Assembly (NCBI GenBank): GCA_947176475.1
Contig: CAMWQX010000044.1
Location: forward strand, 1 to 7,541
Length of the DNA: 7,541 nt
Source: an uncultured Bacillota bacterium
GTDB taxonomy: Bacteria > Bacillota_I > Bacilli_A > RF39 > UBA660
Direction: 5' to 3'
Position 1 is the stretch's first letter. Each line of letters opens with the position of its first letter. Below, piece by piece: positions 1 to 4,519 of the stretch. The position numbers and the translations under genes are program-made. The notes beneath the pieces were generated by a model. The model made no database searches, was not told where the DNA came from, and was given only the letters and a program-made list of their open reading frames with translations.

Positions 1-558
1 ATCTTTATCATTTATATTATCTAACATATCTTGCAATTCCTCAAAACTTGGATTTTTATAATTAAAATCACTTTCGGGTAACATGTTGCGATAGAATAAA
101 ATAGATTGGTATTTATCGGGATTCTTTTCGATTCTTTGGACATTGTTAATGATATCTTTTTTTATTTCATCGACAACGGATTTATCTAATTTACCTTTAG
201 AAAAATTAGGTTTAGTAATCATATCTTTAAAAAAGGTGATTGCTTCGTCAAAGAAATCTTCGTCAATGACTTTTTGGTCAATCATTTTAAGAGATAAGTA
301 TATGAATAATTTAGTTCCCTTGATTTCGGTATGGGCGAAAAACATCGTACGATAAAGACTTTTGGATTTATCTTGTATTTCTTTTTCGGTTTTATATACT
401 TCATTAGTACGCATCATATAAGAGCATAGAATCTTAGCTAGGCAATAATTTCTTTTGCTATATTCAATATTAAAAATATGCTTAATGAAAATAGAAGAAA
501 ATTCATCTGTTTGGTAAGAATAAAAGTTATTATCTTGTTTTATTAAATCAATATTCAT
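1..558 (-). CDS. M16 (insulinase-like) peptidase family protein, N-terminal 186 residues, runs off the window
   Basis: I read this from the reverse complement: an ATG at 558 opens 186 codons with no stop down to base 1, so the gene is 5'-complete but cut by the window edge. The SD (AAAGGAAG, around 574-567) sits a normal distance from the ATG. The translation has the layout of the N-terminal M16 fold: an opening strand (FYSYQTDEF, residues 12-20), a helix with LAKILCSYMMRTNEVY (40-56), an EI...SLY segment (60-69), a strand with KLFIYLSLKMID (83-94), then FFKDMITKPNF (109-119) and a long charged helix ending near DKYQS. These match the YfmF-like M16 proteins of Firmicutes, which pair with a catalytic YfmH-type partner. 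The zinc motif HxxEH is absent, as in the non-catalytic partner subunits. No signal peptide is seen. The family call is by remembered pattern, so moderate; the exact orthologue is uncertain. Confidence 0.68.
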   Translation of the reverse strand, partial: MNIDLIKQDNNFYSYQTDEFSSIFIKHIFNIEYSKRNYCLAKILCSYMMRTNEVYKTEKEIQDKSKSLYRTMFFAHTEIKGTKLFIYLSLKMIDQKVIDEDFFDEAITFFKDMITKPNFSKGKLDKSVVDEIKKDIINNVQRIEKNPDKYQSILFYRNMLPESDFNYKNPSFEELQDMLDNINDKD

Positions 559-579
559 TATTTACACTTCCTTTAGATA

Positions 580-588
580 ATTATACCA
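580..588 (-). promoter_or_regulatory. Extended -10 promoter of the M16 gene
   Basis: On the minus strand the sequence reads TGGTATAAT, a perfect extended -10 (TG-n-TATAAT, with TATAAT at 585-580). No good -35 is visible 17 nt upstream, which fits an extended -10 promoter. A start about 7 nt downstream (near 573) would put the SD essentially at the 5' end of the mRNA, with a leader of only about 15 nt. Confidence 0.7.
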
Positions 589-615
589 TATATTTGTTCG
601 CTAGAATAGAATAAA

Positions 616-644
616 TAGAAAAATGGATTTGAGTGTTATATAAT
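616..644 (+). promoter_or_regulatory. Promoter of the patB gene
   Basis: TAGAAA (616-621) lies 17 nt before TATAAT (639-644). An overlapping alternative is the extended form TG-T-TATATA (634-642). Either gives a start near 649-651, just ahead of the SD AGAGG (655-659). It is divergent from the M16 promoter, with about 30 bases between the two elements. The 16 bases at 628-643 recur exactly at 4422-4437 in the leuS leader. Confidence 0.6.
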
Positions 645-665
645 AAGATTAAATAGAGGTGGATT

Positions 666-1829
666 ATGTTTAAAGATGATGATGTAAATAGATATAATAC
701 TAAGAGTTTAAAATATGATTTTAAAAAAGATAAAAATAAACCAGATGATGTTTTACCAATGTGGGTTGCCGATATGGATTTTAGATGTCCTGATGAAGTA
801 ATTGATGATATGAAGAAAAGATTAGATCATGGAATACTAGGATATACTAAAAATGATTTAGAGTATTTTAATGTAGTTAGTGATTGGTTTAAGAAGAATT
901 TCAAAATAGATTTAAAACCAGAATGGTTAGTTATAACACCTGGTGTGGTATTTGCCTTAGCAACAGCTGTTAAGGTGCTAACAAAAGTTGATGATTGTGT
1001 CTTAATAAATAATCCTGTATATTATCCTTTCACTGAAGTAATAAGGGATAACAAAAGGAAAGTTATAAGTAGTGATTTAGTATTAGTTGATAATCATTAT
1101 GAGATAGATTTTGAAGATTTAGAAAAAAAGATAGTGGATTATAATGTTAAACTTTATCTATTATGTTCTCCGCATAATCCAGTGGGAAGAGTATGGAAAA
1201 GATGTGAATTAGATAGAATAGTTGATATATGTAAAAGACATGATGTCTATATTGTATCAGATGAAATTCATAGTGATTTTGTATGGGAATATGAGCATAC
1301 GAATATTTTAAAATATGAAGAATATGCGGATCATCTTATTTTATGTACAGCACCAACGAAGACGTTTAATTTAGCTGGTTTACAAATCTCTAATATATTT
1401 ATTCCCAATGAAGAATTAAGAAAAAATTTCCAAAATGAAGTTTGGAATACGGGATATAGTTTAGTTAATGTTATGGGACTTGTAGCTTGTATGTCAGCTT
1501 ATGAAAAAGGTTATACTTGGTTAGATGAATTAAAGTTATACTTAAGAGAAAATATTGAGTTTGTAGATAACTTTTTAAAGAGTAATTTAAAAAGAATAAA
1601 GTTGGTTAAACCAGAGGGAACATATCTCTTATGGTTAGATTTTAGAGAGTTAAATTTGAATAATGAAGAAATTGATAATATTTTACTTAATAAGGCTAAG
1701 ATATGGTTAGATAATGGAGATATGTTTGGCGATTTAGGTAAGGGTTACATGCGAATGAATATAGCACTTCCAAGAGTAAAGTTAGAGTATGCTATGAAGA
1801 TGCTTAAGGATGCATTTAAGGATTATTAG
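666..1829 (+). CDS. patB: PatB/MalY-type PLP-dependent C-S lyase (cystathionine beta-lyase family aminotransferase fold)
   Basis: This is a 387-residue fold-type I PLP enzyme, the usual length of the PatB/MalY family. Members cleave the C-S bond of cystathionine or cysteine conjugates to give pyruvate, ammonia and a thiol, in the cytoplasm. Diagnostic pieces in order are LPMWVADMDF (30-39), HGILGYT (55-61), SPHNPVG (168-174) with the PLP-contacting Asn171, SDEIHSDFVW (198-207) with Asp199, the Schiff-base lysine in APTKTFNLAGLQ (Lys232), and RMNIALPR (363-370) with the carboxylate-binding Arg363. No key residue is missing. The ATG at 666 is set by the SD AGAGG six bases upstream and by the family-typical N-terminus. 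The stop overlaps the SD of the next gene, so the two are co-transcribed and probably translationally coupled. Family assignment is firm. The true substrate (cystathionine, cysteine or an aminoacyl-thiol conjugate) cannot be told from sequence. Confidence 0.92.
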   Translation: MFKDDDVNRYNTKSLKYDFKKDKNKPDDVLPMWVADMDFRCPDEVIDDMKKRLDHGILGYTKNDLEYFNVVSDWFKKNFKIDLKPEWLVITPGVVFALATAVKVLTKVDDCVLINNPVYYPFTEVIRDNKRKVISSDLVLVDNHYEIDFEDLEKKIVDYNVKLYLLCSPHNPVGRVWKRCELDRIVDICKRHDVYIVSDEIHSDFVWEYEHTNILKYEEYADHLILCTAPTKTFNLAGLQISNIFIPNEELRKNFQNEVWNTGYSLVNVMGLVACMSAYEKGYTWLDELKLYLRENIEFVDNFLKSNLKRIKLVKPEGTYLLWLDFRELNLNNEEIDNILLNKAKIWLDNGDMFGDLGKGYMRMNIALPRVKLEYAMKMLKDAFKDY

Positions 1830-1841
1830 GAGGAAAAGAGA

Positions 1842-2345
1842 ATGGTTGAAGTAGAAAATAAAATTTCAGAAGAAATACTTGGAGACGTAGCACCTTGTTC
1901 TTTATTTTGTAAGACATGTACGGGTTGTAAGTATGGAAGTATTAGTTATCATGCCAAAGAGTTATTAAGACTTTTAGAAGGACATGAAGAATTTTTAGAT
2001 AAGAATTTAAGTAGGGATTATCGACATAAGCTAGATGAATTTAAAGCATTTAAAAGTAAATTAAAGAAGTATGCCAATCCCAAATGTGGAGGATGCCGAA
2101 ATGGTGGAGCACATGGATGTAGTATTAAGGGATGTGTAATACCAGAATGTGTTAGGGAACATAGTGTTAATTTTTGTGGAGAATGTCCTGAGTTTCCTTG
2201 TAGTAAAGTTAATAATAAGATTTATAAAGAAAATGTTATTAAGAAATGGATTGAGGGAAATACAAGAATTAAAAATGATGGTATTTTAGCTTATTATGAA
2301 GAGAATAAGGATGTTCCTCATTATATTGAGTATAAGAGGAAATGA
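1842..2345 (+). CDS. DUF3795-type cysteine-rich protein
   Basis: This 167-residue protein has 12 cysteines (19, 23, 26, 29, 82, 85, 93, 98, 103, 112, 115, 120). They form an N-terminal set CxxxCxxCxxC and a C-terminal set ending in GECPEFPCSKV. That last block, and the CSIKGCVIPECVREHSVNFC region before it, are what I recognise as the DUF3795 signature; the family has no established function. The pattern suggests bound zinc or an iron-sulphur centre, but this is inference. Between the clusters (30-80) is a helical, Lys/Glu-rich stretch. There is no signal peptide or membrane segment, so it should be cytosolic. The SD AGGAGG (1828-1833) overlaps the patB stop codon and lies eight bases before the ATG, which indicates an operon with the C-S lyase. 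The stop is TGA and no terminator follows it. Confidence 0.8.
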   Translation: MVEVENKISEEILGDVAPCSLFCKTCTGCKYGSISYHAKELLRLLEGHEEFLDKNLSRDYRHKLDEFKAFKSKLKKYANPKCGGCRNGGAHGCSIKGCVIPECVREHSVNFCGECPEFPCSKVNNKIYKENVIKKWIEGNTRIKNDGILAYYEENKDVPHYIEYKRK

Positions 2346-2350
2346 TTTTC

Positions 2351-2380
2351 TTGTTTTAAGATAGGTTAAGGTGTTATAAT
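2351..2380 (+). promoter_or_regulatory. Extended -10 promoter of the 376-residue gene
   Basis: TTGTTT (2351-2356) lies 18 nt before a perfect extended -10, TGTTATAAT (2372-2380). It sits in the 64-base gap after the DUF3795 gene and before a very strong SD, GGGGAGG (2396-2402). No terminator separates the two genes, so the downstream pair may be transcribed from here and also by read-through. Confidence 0.65.
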
Positions 2381-2409
2381 AGAGTTTATACTTATGGGGA
2401 GGTTTTGAT

Positions 2410-3540
2410 ATGAATTTACCAAAAATTATTGGGAGACAAGATAAGAATTATATACAATTAGAGAATAAGGACAAAACAGATTTGAGTTTTATTAAAGAAG
2501 ATGTTCCGGAAGTAATATTTAAAGATAAGGAATTGCTAGCAAATCTTGGGCAGTGGTTAGAGATACTTGCGAGCAGTGAACAGACATATATAAGCGAGTC
2601 ATTAGTGGCATATATGCCAATATCGGCAAAAGTTTTATTAGAAGAGGGAATACATCAGAATCAAAGAGATGCTATTGCGTATACTTTTGGAGTGCTATTA
2701 AAACAATTGGGAGTTCCTGCAACAGAAACTTGTATCTTTGATGATTATGATGAGGAAAATTTTACTTGTAATTGTCATTTTGAAAATGAATGTGATGATG
2801 CTAGAGTGCGTTTTAGATGGGGAGCTTGGATGGATGCTCTTCCTGAAATAATATTGGATTATCATAATTCAAAAAGAACTTATGAATATTTAACGGCAAT
2901 TAATGGAAGAAAACCAAGGCTTTGCTTGCAAAGTTTTACTGTTGTTAATCCTCTAAATAGTAATTCAATCTATAGCTATTTATCGCCTTTTGATGCCCAA
3001 TATAAAGTTTCAAATGGAGAAAATACTTTGTCGATTAAGGTGGATCGTCCCAAAAGAATTCACTATGAATCAGGTAGTGGATATGTATTTAGATTAAATA
3101 ATGATCAAGAGTTAGTAAAATATCTATTAGAATTAGATTTTCCTTTGGCAATAGATGAAGTATATAAGAGAATGTGTGAATTATCTATTGATTATATCGA
3201 TGAATATCCAAATTTTCATATAGTTGTGGAAAAGGGAGTAGACGATAAAGAAAAAAAGGTTACGGATGAGATAAGTCTAAAAGATGGTAAATTATGTATA
3301 TTTACGATGACGAAAAATGGTAAAAAAGTTAGTGTCAATAGTGAAGGAGAAATTCTTTATCAGGATAATCAATTTGCTCTTAATGAACATAGAGAGGGAA
3401 ATATGGAATATCATTTAAACATACCATCAATGGAAGATTTGGCAAGTCTAGGTACAATTGAAGATAATATTGCAAAGGCGAGAAAAGAAATTTCCGATGT
3501 TCGTAGTCTAGCAAAGATGATTTCGGGTAAAGATATTTAG
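2410..3540 (+). CDS. Conserved-looking hypothetical protein, 376 residues, unrecognised
   Basis: I do not recognise this protein. It is soluble in appearance: no signal peptide and no membrane segment. Residues 40-105 are helical (LLANLGQWLEIL, a second helix rich in Leu and Ala ending LLKQLG). A cysteine cluster follows (108, 120, 122, 128) inside an acidic stretch, then RFRWGAWMDALPEIILDY (134-151). Residues 170-270 look like mixed beta structure with aromatic residues. Residues 275-330 contain short strands separated by KDGK and KNGK turns, and the last 40 residues form a charged helix. The four cysteines might bind a metal, but this is inference only. The ATG is set by the SD GGGGAGG seven bases upstream. 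The Nudix gene follows after 16 bases, so they form a pair. Codon use and base composition match the neighbours, which supports a resident gene under protein-level selection. Confidence 0.75.
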   Translation: MNLPKIIGRQDKNYIQLENKDKTDLSFIKEDVPEVIFKDKELLANLGQWLEILASSEQTYISESLVAYMPISAKVLLEEGIHQNQRDAIAYTFGVLLKQLGVPATETCIFDDYDEENFTCNCHFENECDDARVRFRWGAWMDALPEIILDYHNSKRTYEYLTAINGRKPRLCLQSFTVVNPLNSNSIYSYLSPFDAQYKVSNGENTLSIKVDRPKRIHYESGSGYVFRLNNDQELVKYLLELDFPLAIDEVYKRMCELSIDYIDEYPNFHIVVEKGVDDKEKKVTDEISLKDGKLCIFTMTKNGKKVSVNSEGEILYQDNQFALNEHREGNMEYHLNIPSMEDLASLGTIEDNIAKARKEISDVRSLAKMISGKDI

Positions 3541-3556
3541 GAGTAGGAGTTATTAA

Positions 3557-4048
3557 ATGGCAAAACATGAATTAGAAATGGTTGAATTAACAAATATGTG
3601 TATGGTAGAAGATTTAAAGTCTAAGAAGGTGTTAGTTCAGTTGCGAGATAAAAATGATTGGGATGGAATATCATTTCCTGGGGGGCATGTTGATTTAGGT
3701 GAAGCATTTGTTCCATCAGTGATAAGAGAAGTTAAAGAGGAAACCGGATTAGATGTCGCTGATTTAAAACCTTGCGGGATGAAAGATTGGTATGATTTTA
3801 AAAAGAAAATGCGTTATGTTGTCTTGTTTTATAAAACGAATAGTTATACTGGTGAATTAATTGAAAGATGCCATGAAGGCGAAAACAAATGGATGACAAT
3901 AGAAGAGATACGAAACAGTCCCAATGTGGCATCAGACTTTTTAGAGATGTTAAATATTTTTGTAGGAGAAGGTAATTATACAGAATTTTTCTATGAAGAT
4001 AACGTAGGCGATGATGAAGATTCTAGATGGTCTAAAGCATTTTATTAA
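3557..4048 (+). CDS. Nudix hydrolase, 8-oxo-dGTP diphosphatase-like (MutT/MutX type)
   Basis: This is a 163-residue single-domain Nudix protein. The full Nudix box Gx5Ex7REUxEExGU is intact at residues 43-65: Gly43, Glu49, Arg57-Glu58, Glu61-Glu62, Gly64, with the metal-binding glutamates present. The N-terminus ELTNMCMVED followed by KVLVQLRD and the SFPGGHVDLGE segment resembles the Firmicute proteins annotated as 8-oxo-dGTP diphosphatases of the MutX group. These hydrolyse oxidised nucleoside triphosphates and protect the nucleotide pool. Substrate assignment within Nudix families is unreliable, so treat it as tentative. The C-terminus is acidic (DNVGDDEDSRW). The SD TAGGAGT (3544-3550) lies seven bases before the ATG; the previous gene ends only 16 bases upstream, so both are probably on one transcript. 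A hairpin terminator overlaps its stop codon and ends the operon. Confidence 0.88.
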   Translation: MAKHELEMVELTNMCMVEDLKSKKVLVQLRDKNDWDGISFPGGHVDLGEAFVPSVIREVKEETGLDVADLKPCGMKDWYDFKKKMRYVVLFYKTNSYTGELIERCHEGENKWMTIEEIRNSPNVASDFLEMLNIFVGEGNYTEFFYEDNVGDDEDSRWSKAFY

Positions 4049-4071
4049 AGGATTTTTATAATCCTTTTTTT
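4047..4071 (+). terminator. Intrinsic terminator after the Nudix gene
   Basis: The eight-base arm 4047-4054 (AAAGGATT) pairs perfectly with 4060-4067 (AATCCTTT) around a 5-nt loop, and is followed by a T run through 4071. The arm begins within the stop codon of the Nudix gene. It isolates the upstream operon from leuS. Confidence 0.85.
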
Positions 4072-4286
4072 GTGTATAAATTGTGTGATAAATGTATAAG
4101 TTTTGTGTATCTTTTGGGTAAATTTTGTATAATTAAGTGTTACTTGTGTGGGTATTTTTTGTGTAATATTTGTATAAGTTTTGAGTAAACTTTGTGTACT
4201 TTTGGTATAAATATTGGGTAATTATGGTATATTTTTGGTATGGATAATAGGGAATTATTTGGGTAAAAATTGCATAAATAGGTATA
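4072..4286 (+). repeat. Degenerate ~11-nt phased repeat array, G/T-rich and C-poor, non-coding
   Basis: About 20 units, each opening with GTGTA, GGGTA, GGTA or GTATA and continuing in A/T, follow one another from the Nudix terminator to the leuS promoter. Clear GTA cores lie at 4074, 4094, 4107, 4118, 4127, 4152, 4163, 4172, 4185, 4196, 4205, 4218, 4227, 4238, 4263 and 4282. Variant cores at 4087, 4139, 4243, 4252 and 4272 fill most gaps. Spacings are mostly 9, 11 or 13 nt, averaging about 11, with a 33-nt super-period in places (4152, 4185, 4218). Only about five cytosines occur in the stretch. Stops in all frames rule out a protein. The role is unknown: a decayed tandem repeat, a helically phased binding array or a curved upstream element of the leuS promoter are possible. 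Confidence 0.65.
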
Positions 4287-4292
4287 AGTGAT

Positions 4293-4321
4293 TTGACTAA
4301 AAAGAATAAGTATAGTAGAAT
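4293..4321 (+). promoter_or_regulatory. Promoter of the leuS leader
   Basis: TTGACT (4293-4298) and TAGAAT (4316-4321) are separated by exactly 17 nt, five of six matches in each hexamer. Initiation is expected near 4328-4330, so the RNA would begin a few bases before the SD of the leader peptide. This is the strongest -35/-10 pair in the window. Confidence 0.82.
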
Positions 4322-4347
4322 TGTTTTCAGATGGAGGAAATAGATTT

Positions 4348-4437
4348 ATGAAAATAATTATCGATAATATGAACTTATTATTAGTTTTATTATTAAACCG
4401 ATTATGTAGTAATGGGTCTATTTTGAGTGTTATATAA
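4348..4437 (+). CDS. Leucine-rich leader peptide (29 residues) of the leuS attenuator
   Basis: This short ORF encodes 29 residues. Its centre reads NLLLVLLLNRL (residues 9-19): leucines at 10, 11, 12, 14, 15, 16 and 19, plus one at 26, eight of 29 in all. Seven are TTA codons and one is TTG. An SD, GGAGG (4333-4337), lies ten bases before the ATG, and the stop TAA is at 4435-4437. The predicted transcript starts only about 20 bases upstream. The ORF sits between the promoter and a hairpin terminator and is followed by leuS, so the likely role is as a sensor: the ribosome stalls on the Leu codons when charged leucyl-tRNA is scarce. The peptide product probably has no function of its own. It looks hydrophobic, but a small membrane peptide is a weaker explanation, because it accounts for neither the terminator nor the competing RNA pairings. 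Confidence 0.85.
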   Translation: MKIIIDNMNLLLVLLLNRLCSNGSILSVI

Positions 4438-4455
4438 AAAAATATTAGCTAATCT

Positions 4456-4495
4456 AAATAGAGTCAATACTACTAAGGTGTTGGCTCTATTTTTT
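4456..4495 (+). terminator. Intrinsic terminator of the leuS attenuator
   Basis: The arm at 4456-4470 pairs with 4478-4492 in 15 contiguous pairs (two of them G-U) around the 7-nt loop 4471-4477. T residues continue to 4495. It lies 24 bases upstream of the leuS ATG, after the leader-peptide stop, so it can only act on leuS transcription. Confidence 0.88.
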
Positions 4496-4519
4496 AATTT
4501 AAGAAGGGAATGAATAAAA

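Larger units (their letters stand above)
4337..4500 (+). promoter_or_regulatory. Ribosome-mediated transcription attenuator controlling leuS
   Basis: Three mutually exclusive pairings are visible. Protector (1:2): 4337-4348 pairs with 4413-4424, twelve contiguous pairs including four G-U. Antiterminator (2:3): 4417-4423 (TCTATTT) pairs perfectly with 4456-4462 (AAATAGA), extended by 4413-4415 with 4464-4466 and 4425-4426 with 4453-4454, with one mismatch on each side. Terminator (3:4): 4456-4470 with 4478-4492. A ribosome stalled at the Leu block (4375-4395) leaves segment 2 free, so the antiterminator can form and leuS is transcribed. A ribosome reaching the stop at 4435 masks segment 2, so the terminator forms. 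Without translation the protector also allows termination. The pairings are read by eye; the mechanism is inferred from the classical leu/his/trp attenuators. Confidence 0.8.

Noticed and set aside
143..355. Plus-strand ORF of 70 codons
   Set aside because: It is a shadow of the minus-strand M16 gene, has no convincing SD and no recognisable protein.
2343..2345. TGA read as Trp (genetic code 4), extending the DUF3795 protein
   Set aside because: All conserved Trp positions use TGG, no in-frame TGA occurs in the large genes, and the extension would add only 8 residues before TAA, running into the next promoter region.
3380..3568. Minus-strand ORF of 62 codons across the 376-residue gene end and Nudix start
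   Set aside because: It overlaps two well-supported plus-strand genes and their SD, with no SD of its own recognised.
4072..4286. CRISPR array or coding tandem repeat
   Set aside because: Units are about 11 nt, degenerate and without spacers, and GTAA-type stops occur in all frames.
4328..4500. T-box riboswitch upstream of leuS (AAGGTGTTGGC at 4475-4485 is faintly T-box-like)
   Set aside because: The conserved T-box core AGGGTGG-ACCGCG is absent, the similar bases lie in the loop and 3' arm of the terminator rather than the 5' arm, the leader is too short for Stem I, and the translated Leu-rich ORF explains the region better.
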